Positions 1-4,724 of a stretch of 5,762 nt of DNA are shown one piece after another; position 1 is the stretch's first letter, and the number at the start of each line of letters is the position of its first letter. The position numbers and the translations under genes are program-made. The DNA is taken from the NCBI GenBank assembly GCA_945890905.1, contig CAMDDI010000210.1, forward strand, positions 1 through 5,762, written 5' to 3'. Source of the stretch: Bacteriovorax stolpii (lineage in GTDB: Bacteria > Bdellovibrionota > Bacteriovoracia > Bacteriovoracales > Bacteriovoracaceae). Below the pieces are notes generated by a model that made no database searches, had not been told where the DNA came from, and was given only the letters and a program-made list of their open reading frames with translations.

Positions 1-81
1 AGAAGAAATCTCTAACTCTCCGAAAAGTGCAACCACATTGGCCGTCTTCAATTCTGCTTCGGTTCTGCCTGCAACGTTCAT
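1..81 (-). CDS. Possible 5' end of a minus-strand gene, function unknown (partial)
   Basis: An ATG at 81-79 opens a frame that stays open to the window edge for 27 codons (starts MNVAGRTEAELK, then TANVVALFGELE). An AAAGG ribosome-binding site sits 7 bases upstream of this ATG, which is why I chose it. The same frame has an upstream GTG, 12 codons earlier, as an alternative start. The peptide has an ordinary mixed composition, unlike the Arg-rich and Cys-rich reading of the next frame. No domain can be recognised from 27 residues. The gene would be transcribed away from the small Cys4 gene at 340, with a shared non-coding region of about 260 bp between them. It could be a chance open frame; confidence is low because most of the gene lies outside the window. 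Confidence 0.35.
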   Translation of the reverse strand, partial: MNVAGRTEAELKTANVVALFGELEISS

Positions 82-180
82 CGTTATACCTTTTATGTTC
101 AATCCTAGAACACGCACTTGCGTCTCTAAGTTGCACTCTTTGTGCCATTGAATCCGGGATCATTTTGACACCGATAATGT

Positions 181-196
181 TTAATAACTGTATTAA
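181..196. repeat. Short AT-rich inverted repeat
   Basis: TTAATA (181-186) and TATTAA (191-196) are perfect inverted copies around a 4-base centre, ACTG. A TTGACA, identical to the -35 consensus on the plus strand, lies at 165-170, but the best following -10-like element (TATTAA at 191-196) is 20 bases away, so I do not call a promoter. The dyad may be an operator or may be chance in AT-rich DNA. Confidence 0.3.
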
Positions 197-213
197 GCAC
201 CAAGATCTGGTGC
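197..213. repeat. Inverted repeat GCACCA/TGGTGC, possible operator or hairpin
   Basis: GCACCA (197-202) pairs perfectly with TGGTGC (208-213) around AGATC. It directly abuts the AT-rich dyad at 181-196. No run of T follows on either strand, so it does not look like an intrinsic terminator. It lies upstream of the possible minus-strand gene at 81 and of the plus-strand gene at 340. It could be an operator for either one or a structure in a leader RNA. Confidence 0.4.
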
Positions 214-274
214 GTTAGGTGAAATTTCTGTGGTCCATGTAAACCTTTCAAACCTGTCTAAAGTGGCTCCAGCT

Positions 275-300
275 AAGAAATACACGCAGGGTTATTTCTT
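275..300. repeat. Inverted repeat AAGAAATA/TATTTCTT
   Basis: AAGAAATA (275-282) and TATTTCTT (293-300) are perfect 8-bp inverted copies with a 10-base loop. The right arm ends at base 300, which is also the first base of the next dyad (300-340), so the two structures are contiguous and nearly exclusive. The loop is GC-richer than the arms. No gene is seen in 82-339; the dyads described here are all that I can find there. Confidence 0.4.
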
Positions 301-340
301 CCCACTATTCAGCCTCAATGGTTCTTATAGAATAGTGGGA
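300..340. repeat. 11-bp perfect inverted repeat overlapping the start of the small Cys4 gene
   Basis: TCCCACTATTC (300-310) and GAATAGTGGGA (330-340) are perfect inverted copies separated by 19 bases. The right arm contains part of the -10-like element TAGAAT (328-333) and ends on the A of the ATG at 340. Binding of a dimeric regulator, or folding in a longer transcript, would therefore mask promoter and start codon together. No T-run follows, so a terminator is unlikely. Confidence 0.55.
328..333 (+). promoter_or_regulatory. Candidate -10 element for a leaderless transcript of the small Cys4 gene
   Basis: TAGAAT matches the -10 consensus at five of six bases, and exactly six bases (334-339) separate it from the ATG at 340. 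Transcription would start on or next to the A of ATG. The gene has no properly spaced Shine-Dalgarno sequence, because the only purine run (GGG) touches the ATG, so a leaderless message is plausible. There is no convincing -35 element at 16-18 bases upstream. Confidence 0.4.
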
Positions 341-558
341 TGAGTAAACCTAACTGCTCGCAATGTCGGCATTTTTACATCACTTTTGACAAACGAACCC
401 CTAACGGTTGCCGTCGTTTTGGGATCATGTCTCAGGCCAATCCAGCGGCCGTAGTGGCCAGCGCAGGTCTTGGTGACTGTCAGGGTTTTGAGGAAAGACG
501 CAAAGTGAGTGCTGAAAAAGAAAAAAAGCTGGATTTAAATCGAAAGGATCTTTGGTAA
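340..558 (+). CDS. Small four-cysteine conserved-type protein, function unknown
   Basis: This 72-residue protein has a C-x2-C pair at its N-terminus (C6, C9), followed by RHFYITFD, then C24 in the context GCRRFG, and C47 in a GDCQGF motif. The last third is a charged, Lys-rich tail. From memory the pattern C-x2-C-(K/R)-(H/Y)-(F/Y)-x-(V/I)-T, G-C-(R/K)-x-(F/M)-G and C-x-x-F resembles a family of small conserved hypothetical proteins seen in several Gram-negative groups; I cannot name a domain. Four cysteines suggest zinc or Fe-S binding, which is inference. An in-frame TAG at 328-330 rules out a longer start, so ATG 340 is the first option; the next Met is residue 30. The gene runs convergently into mnmA and overlaps its last 24 bases. 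With mnmA-type thiolases nearby, a link to sulfur chemistry is tempting but unsupported. Confidence 0.75.
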   Translation: MSKPNCSQCRHFYITFDKRTPNGCRRFGIMSQANPAAVVASAGLGDCQGFEERRKVSAEKEKKLDLNRKDLW

Positions 559-1728
559 CGGAAGTTCTCGCCCTAATTGAGCGTAGCTCGGCATGATTTC
601 ACTGATAATTCCCCCACCCAGACAGATATTATCCAAGTAAAAGACCACTGATTGCCTCGGTGTAAGTGCTCTCTGAGGTTCATCGAAGATCACCCTCACA
701 CTAGCTCCCTCAACGCTCACGATACAATCCTGCTCAGGCTGACGATAGCGAACCTTGGCCTTCGCCTTAAAGCTTCCCTGGGGTGCCTCCGTGAGCCAAT
801 TAAGCTCACTGGCCTCTAGTCCATCAGAATAAAGGGCCGGATGATCCTGACCCTGGGCCAGAATCACTTGATTTTGAGCGTGATTCTTGGCCACCACAAA
901 CCACGCGTCTCCCGGACCACCGATACCCATGCCCTTACGCTGACCAAGAGTATAGAAACAAGTTCCGTCATGCTGACCCAGAACTCTTCCTTCAGTATCC
1001 AGAAAGTTACCTTTCTGACCTTGAATATATTGGGAAAGAAAATCTTTAAAGTTTCTCTCTCCGATAAAACAGATACCAGTGGAATCTTTTTTGGCCTTAG
1101 TGGCCAAATCAAAGGCCACGGCAAGCTTTCTCACCTCGGGTTTAGGTAAGTGCCCAATGGGAAAGAGTACTTCATTGAAAACTTCTTTTTGAACTGCGTA
1201 TAAAAAGTAAGTCTGATCTTTATTCTGATCAACGGCCTTAGCGAGTCTTGCCACACCACTTGAGTAATCCAGCTGACAGTAGTGACCGGTGGCCAGAAAA
1301 TCAGCTCCCAGAAGTTTGGCCTTCTGAAAAAACACTTTGAATTTAATTTCCCGGTTACACAGAACATCCGGATTCGGAGTGAATCCATTTTTATAATCAC
1401 TTAAAAATTCTTTGAAGACTTCATCAGCGTACTCCTGAACAAAGTTCACGGAGTAGTAGGCAATATCTAATCGCTCACAGACTTTAATTACGTCCTGGTA
1501 ATCCTCATCCGCGTTGCAAGAGCCATCGGGATTAGTCTCATCCCAATTTTTCATGAAAAGGCCAATGACTTTGTATCCCTGAAGCTTTGTGATGAGGGCC
1601 ACCACCGAAGAATCCACCCCACCAGACATGCCTACCACCACGGTCTTGAGAGCGTTTTGGGCATACTGATCGGCCGATAAAGAAATACCGTACTCTTTTA
1701 AAAGCTCGGGTTGATAACTCAAATTCAT
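535..1728 (-). CDS. mnmA: tRNA-specific 2-thiouridylase MnmA
   Basis: MnmA makes 2-thiouridine at wobble U34 of Lys, Glu and Gln tRNAs. It adenylates the uridine with ATP and then transfers a sulfur carried as a cysteine persulfide, in the cytoplasm. The protein has 397 residues and is close to full family length. The N-type ATP pyrophosphatase loop is GMSGGVDSS (33-41), followed by MKNWDE (59-64). The first catalytic site is NPDVLCNREIKFK, with D121 and C124; then come ATGHY (146-150), KDQTYFLY (170-177), the second catalytic cysteine C220 in TGICFIGER, and YTLGQRKGMGIGG (259-271). The C-terminal barrel includes VIFDEPQRALTP and CLGGGII. C124 to C220 is 96 residues, almost the E. coli spacing. 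An N-terminal extension of about 25 residues precedes the usual start of the family. No good SD lies at normal distance (AAGGGG is 13 bases away), but TATAAA ends six bases before the ATG, suggesting a leaderless transcript. It is the third gene on this strand after the paralogue and the M28-like gene, 59 bases downstream of the latter. Confidence 0.97.
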   Translation of the reverse strand: MNLSYQPELLKEYGISLSADQYAQNALKTVVVGMSGGVDSSVVALITKLQGYKVIGLFMKNWDETNPDGSCNADEDYQDVIKVCERLDIAYYSVNFVQEYADEVFKEFLSDYKNGFTPNPDVLCNREIKFKVFFQKAKLLGADFLATGHYCQLDYSSGVARLAKAVDQNKDQTYFLYAVQKEVFNEVLFPIGHLPKPEVRKLAVAFDLATKAKKDSTGICFIGERNFKDFLSQYIQGQKGNFLDTEGRVLGQHDGTCFYTLGQRKGMGIGGPGDAWFVVAKNHAQNQVILAQGQDHPALYSDGLEASELNWLTEAPQGSFKAKAKVRYRQPEQDCIVSVEGASVRVIFDEPQRALTPRQSVVFYLDNICLGGGIISEIMPSYAQLGRELPLPKILSI

Positions 1729-1734
1729 GGCGGG

Positions 1735-1762
1735 TTTATAGCCCCTTTTAGGGGCTTTTGAA
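1735..1762 (-). promoter_or_regulatory. Candidate mnmA promoter with a dyad filling the spacer
   Basis: On the minus strand, TTCAAA (1762-1757, four of six matches to the -35 consensus) is followed by a 16-base spacer and then TATAAA (1740-1735, five of six matches to the -10). The -10 ends exactly six bases before the mnmA ATG at 1728, so the transcript would be leaderless. This would let mnmA be expressed apart from the two genes upstream. It rests on motif matching only. Confidence 0.4.
1740..1756. repeat. Perfect dyad AGCCCC-TTTTA-GGGGCT upstream of mnmA
   Basis: AGCCCC (1740-1745) pairs with GGGGCT (1751-1756) around a 5-base centre. The dyad coincides with the spacer of the candidate mnmA promoter, so it could be an operator. 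In a read-through RNA from the upstream M28-like gene, the same hairpin would include the only SD-like purines (AAGGGG) before mnmA. On the plus strand the stem is followed by TTTT, so it could also be a weak terminator for antisense transcription coming from gene 340 through mnmA. On the minus strand no T-run follows, so it is not a good terminator for the M28-like gene. Confidence 0.5.
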
Positions 1763-1787
1763 AGTGAGGGACTTCATTTTTACAGGT

Positions 1788-2888
1788 TTACTTGGTTAAA
1801 TCTAGAAGAGTTCCAATGACTGAGCCACCTAAATACTGATAGGCCTGATAGAGAGTTTCATGATTTAAGGTTTCCGGAGTGTCCTGAGCGGATTGGAAGA
1901 ACTTAGGGTTAAAGTCGTCTTCCCAGTTTTGTGAGAAAGTGGCCGCAAGAAAACCTTGTTCCCAATAACGGATATTGTCTGAATTTTCAAAACCAATGGG
2001 CTTTAATTCAAAGCTCACTTTAGTGGTGATCTTACTTCCGGCCTCGATGAGTTTTTTAACAAATTTTTCCTCGTCCGAATTGGCCCTGGTATAGACACTC
2101 ATGTTTCCTGTTTTTTTTGTTTTATCAAAAAAGCTAGTGTCTTGGCCCAGCATCTCCAGATTTACAACTCCCATGATTTCTTTTCCACGGGACTTAAGTT
2201 CTTTAGCGTGATGATAAGATCCTAAGAAACCAATCCCCTGCCAGTCGAGCAAAACCACTTCGACCGAATAATTTAAATCAATTTCAGTCAGTGTGTTAAT
2301 CAAACCTAATGCCACAGCAACACCACTGGCATTGTAATTGGCCCCGGGCATGGCCTCTTTAACTCGGATCATAAGATTTTGGGGATCCTGAGAAATGGTA
2401 TCGTAATGGGCCGTCACAATTAAAACTTTATTTGAATTTATTCCCGTTTTCTCCCAAATAATATTATCGCCTTTATTTGACTTTAATTTCTCAAGCATCT
2501 CTTGCATGTATTTTGTGAAGGTCAAAAATTTATAGTAGTCAGGATTGGAATGAGGGATTTTGCCTTCAACTTTATCGTCAAAATCTTTTTGATAAAATCT
2601 TTTTCCCTCATCCACATCAGGTAAAAAATTTACCACACTAAGTTTGCCGCGATTTTTGGGATCAAGTTTTTTAATGGCAGCAATAAGATAGTCCCGTGCC
2701 TTATCATGGCCAGGCATACCGATCATGCGCGAAGGCGCACTCTCTGCGACCAGACCATTAACCCAAGAGAGAAGAGTTTTGCTCGAAGTCCTTTGAAGAT
2801 CCGCTTTTAGAGAACTATAAGTCCCTGGTGCTCTAGCTACCGCATTCAGGGAAAGACTAAAAATCGCTAGCGTAATCCACTTTGACAT
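1788..2888 (-). CDS. Exported M28-family peptidase homologue with eroded metal site, probable pseudoenzyme
   Basis: The 366-residue protein begins with a short signal peptide (MSKWITLAIFSLSLNAVARA), so it should be exported to the periplasm or beyond. The M28 zinc aminopeptidase fold is visible in order, numbered from this start: LIVTAHYDT with H161 and D163, PGANYNASGVA (181-191), LLDWQGIGFLGS (213-224), VVNLEMLG with E245, and FFQSAQDT with Q332. In active M28 enzymes the second motif is GA-D-x-N-x-SG with a bridging Asp, the third is EE (general base plus ligand), and the last is H-T-x-x-D-T. Here these are Asn184, Gln217-Gly218 and Gln332. Only H161 and a D-to-E ligand (E245) remain, so peptidase activity is unlikely. 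I chose the ATG at 2888 because GGAG lies 9 bases upstream and the signal peptide then starts the protein; a start 10 codons earlier (2918) would bury it. It overlaps the upstream MnmA-like gene by 32 bp, which suggests translational coupling. Family: confident. Inactivity: inferred from motif alignment by eye. Confidence 0.85.
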   Translation of the reverse strand: MSKWITLAIFSLSLNAVARAPGTYSSLKADLQRTSSKTLLSWVNGLVAESAPSRMIGMPGHDKARDYLIAAIKKLDPKNRGKLSVVNFLPDVDEGKRFYQKDFDDKVEGKIPHSNPDYYKFLTFTKYMQEMLEKLKSNKGDNIIWEKTGINSNKVLIVTAHYDTISQDPQNLMIRVKEAMPGANYNASGVAVALGLINTLTEIDLNYSVEVVLLDWQGIGFLGSYHHAKELKSRGKEIMGVVNLEMLGQDTSFFDKTKKTGNMSVYTRANSDEEKFVKKLIEAGSKITTKVSFELKPIGFENSDNIRYWEQGFLAATFSQNWEDDFNPKFFQSAQDTPETLNHETLYQAYQYLGGSVIGTLLDLTK

Positions 2889-4080
2889 GTTTTTTTTCTC
2901 CATCAGTGACTTCTTCAATTTTTTCTAAAGATAAATATTTTACTTTTCCAGTGAGATATATTTTGCTGTTTTTACCTTTTTTCCTAAAGATGGCCACGAT
3001 AGCACCTTCTTTAATGGATTCGGCCCCATCCCATTCTACAAAAACGGTGTTGAGCGTTTTAGGATGAACCCAACAGTCCACAGAATGTTCATCTGAAATT
3101 TTCAATGAGCCATGCAAGGGTTCATGCCACGGCGTTTCTTCGCAGACTTTGCAATCAGTGAGAATAATTTTTTCCCGTTTAAAAAAGCCAGGATCACTCA
3201 CATAAATCTTTCTTTCTTTAAAAGCGTAATTAACAAATACTTGATCTTCTTTAGGTTTTGCTCCATCTTTGGTGGCCAAAGGTTCACCATAAACGTGGGG
3301 AATAATACCTTCATGCTCTGAGACACCTGAATCATCCGCAGCATGAAGGATCTCACCCGGCTTAAAAAAGCGGGGTGGTATGTGTGTTAGAATGTAATTA
3401 ATTTCAGGCGCATTCCAAGGAAAACATTGGTGCATCTGTAAGGCCTTAGTATTTCCATCCAGACCAAAATTTTCAGCCAACTTTTCCACTTCCTTTTTTT
3501 GTAAATCAGAAAGAGGAAGCATAAGAATCTTTAAAACTTCTTGGGGAAGTCGGGCGAGCAACGCCGATTGATCGAAGAGTTCATCATTAGAGGAGTGAAC
3601 AAAGGTTGTGCCGTGAGATTCATTATTAAAGAGTTTTGCATAATGACCGGTGGCCATATGCTTGGCACCCATTGACTTGGCTTTCTCATAGAGAGCTTTC
3701 ATGCGCATCTCATGACAAGACCAGCACTGAGTTGGCAGAGTACCTGTGGTCCGAGCAATCATCCAGTTTTCTACAACTTCTTCTTTAAATTCCCCACTTA
3801 CTTTCACACTAAAATGCGGGATATTAAGCTGATGGCAAAATTCTTTTATACGCGCGAGTTTTGGAGCATCCACCACACAAGAGAGAGCACTCTTCTCATC
3901 ACCTTGAAAATCTTCCCAACCGGTAACAGCAGTAATTCCAAAAAGTTCATACTTTTGGATTTTTAATAGATAGGCCATCACAAAGGAATCAATTCCTCCT
4001 GATAAGGCCACGGCAACCTTTTCTGCTTTAGTATTCTTGTCGGGTAAGTAAGCCTCATCCAACTTCTTTTTCATATCCAT
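2857..4080 (-). CDS. Divergent MnmA-family thiolase of C-x-x-C type
   Basis: This is a full-length, divergent relative of MnmA (407 residues from the chosen start) and probably an ATP-dependent RNA thiolase; its substrate is unknown. Numbering from ATG 4080: the PP-loop is ALSGGIDSF (25-33), the first active-site region is QCWSCHEMRMK with C119 and C122, then ATGHY (143-147), FDQSALLARL (169-178, matching the KDQTYFLY region), and C219 in HQCFPW, matching the second catalytic cysteine of MnmA. C122 to C219 is 97 residues, the same as the two catalytic cysteines of E. coli MnmA. HEG is kept but the YTxGQRKG motif is replaced by HVYGEPLA. The Asp of D-x-x-C has become Cys, giving three cysteines placed to bind an Fe-S cluster or zinc. 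The frame extends to a GTG at 4098, but TATAAT ends six bases before the ATG at 4080, favouring a leaderless start there; another ATG follows at 4074. Its 3' end overlaps the M28-like gene by 32 bp. It could modify another base or molecule rather than U34. Confidence 0.85.
   Translation of the reverse strand: MDMKKKLDEAYLPDKNTKAEKVAVALSGGIDSFVMAYLLKIQKYELFGITAVTGWEDFQGDEKSALSCVVDAPKLARIKEFCHQLNIPHFSVKVSGEFKEEVVENWMIARTTGTLPTQCWSCHEMRMKALYEKAKSMGAKHMATGHYAKLFNNESHGTTFVHSSNDELFDQSALLARLPQEVLKILMLPLSDLQKKEVEKLAENFGLDGNTKALQMHQCFPWNAPEINYILTHIPPRFFKPGEILHAADDSGVSEHEGIIPHVYGEPLATKDGAKPKEDQVFVNYAFKERKIYVSDPGFFKREKIILTDCKVCEETPWHEPLHGSLKISDEHSVDCWVHPKTLNTVFVEWDGAESIKEGAIVAIFRKKGKNSKIYLTGKVKYLSLEKIEEVTDGEKKHVKVDYASDF
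2898..2901 (-). promoter_or_regulatory. Ribosome binding site fixing the start of the M28-like gene
   Basis: GGAG on the minus strand lies 9 bases before the ATG at 2888, with an A-rich spacer, inside the coding end of the upstream MnmA-like gene. It favours this start over the ATG at 2918. Confidence 0.65.
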
Positions 4081-4086
4081 GCCAAT

Positions 4087-4092
4087 ATTATA
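4087..4092 (-). promoter_or_regulatory. Consensus -10 element for a leaderless transcript of the MnmA-like gene
   Basis: The minus strand reads TATAAT, then ATTGGC, then the ATG at 4080. A perfect -10 six bases from the ATG predicts transcription starting at or near the start codon. No Shine-Dalgarno sequence precedes the ATGs at 4080 or 4074. The -35 region at 17 bases (TGGAAC) is weak. On the plus strand the same bases give TATAAG (4089-4094), a possible divergent -10 for the gene at 4140. Confidence 0.5.
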
Positions 4093-4139
4093 AGTCACTT
4101 TTCATTAAGGTTCCATCTTCATTCAACCGAGAAAATCTC

Positions 4140-4724
4140 ATGATGATTGATAAAAAAACATACGGACTGTGTTTATTTCAAAAAGAGACTAAATCTAGGC
4201 TCGTCTTAAAAGACATGCTCCAGCTCTTACGGACACAAAATCCCGGTCGCACGGTGAATTTCTCCTATGTAGAAGGGGAATCTTCCCTCTTACCTCAGTT
4301 AAGTCTTTGGGAAAACCTCCAACTTGAAACTGGGAGTTTGAAATTTTCTGAAATTCGTCATCACTTAAAACCTGAGTGGCATTCTTTGTTAAGTTTACTC
4401 AATCGTCCTGACACTCAAGTGATGAATGCTGATCATTGGGAAAAATTGGCCTTCAGCCTACTTAAGGCCGTGATGGGTCCTGCACAAAATATTCTCATCG
4501 ATATGAATGAAGATCTACTCTCACCATTTATGATTAAAATTTTTAAAAATGCCTGTGCTCAAATGAATACAGAAAAAAGCATTGTTCTGGCCTCTGCCAA
4601 TACATCCCTTTGGCTTGATTGCGCACACAGCTTAGTGGTTCGTCGTGGATTTAAGTTTGAAGTGGAAAAATTAAACGAAGAGCAACTTAGAGCTCATTGG
4701 ACTTCAAGTCGTTTGACGGGATAA
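4140..4724 (+). CDS. ABC-ATPase-like protein with degenerate ATP site, function unknown
   Basis: This 194-residue protein follows the layout of an ABC transporter ATPase but lacks its catalytic residues. Where the Walker A loop should be there is only FQKETKS (13-19), keeping the K-S pair but not the glycines. SSLLPQLSLWENLQL (48-62) looks like the segment after the Q-loop. NADHWEKLAFSLLKAVM (96-112) sits where the LSGGQ signature and following helix belong, without LSGG. NILIDMNEDLLSP (117-129) matches Walker B and the D-loop spacing, with the catalytic Glu replaced by Met122. IVLASAN (148-154) replaces the usual V-T-H-D switch, so the His is Ala153. A CAHSLVVRRG segment (161-170) matches the usual strand after the switch. 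There is no adjacent permease. It is divergent from the MnmA-like gene and overlaps the nuclease-like gene tail-to-tail by 38 bp. Start ATG 4140 has GAG 8 bases upstream; ATG 4143 is also possible. The ABC relation is my reading by eye, moderately sure; coding status is firm. Confidence 0.75.
   Translation: MMIDKKTYGLCLFQKETKSRLVLKDMLQLLRTQNPGRTVNFSYVEGESSLLPQLSLWENLQLETGSLKFSEIRHHLKPEWHSLLSLLNRPDTQVMNADHWEKLAFSLLKAVMGPAQNILIDMNEDLLSPFMIKIFKNACAQMNTEKSIVLASANTSLWLDCAHSLVVRRGFKFEVEKLNEEQLRAHWTSSRLTG

Noticed and set aside
1..171. A minus-strand frame starting MIPDSMAQRV that contains RIEDGQCGC, slightly like a TraR/DksA zinc-finger segment
   Set aside because: The G-x-Y-G-x-C-x-x-C pattern is not present, the peptide is very rich in Arg and Cys as shadow frames are, and it lacks a good ribosome-binding site. 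The adjacent frame with AAAGG before ATG 81 is the better candidate.
27..218. A 63-codon plus-strand open frame
   Set aside because: It begins with GTG without a ribosome-binding site, its Cys/Leu-rich composition matches nothing recognisable, and it lies opposite the minus-strand candidate.
197..300. tRNA gene or known riboswitch in the non-coding region
   Set aside because: No T-loop GGTTC, no cloverleaf pairing and no riboswitch core that I recognise; only simple hairpins.
841..1400. Three open frames on both strands inside mnmA
   Set aside because: They lie entirely within the strongly supported MnmA frame and have no family-like motifs or start signals.
1740..1760. Intrinsic terminator for the M28-like gene
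   Set aside because: The T-run follows the stem on the plus strand only; on the minus strand the hairpin is followed by ATAAACC. It is at best a plus-strand antisense terminator.
2889..2918. A longer start for the M28-like protein adding MKKSLMEKKN
   Set aside because: It would put a charged stretch before the signal peptide and deepen the overlap with the upstream gene; GGAG at 9 bases supports the ATG at 2888.
2882..3966. Plus-strand open frames opposite the MnmA-like gene
   Set aside because: They are shadows of a minus-strand frame that carries clear PP-loop and cysteine motifs.
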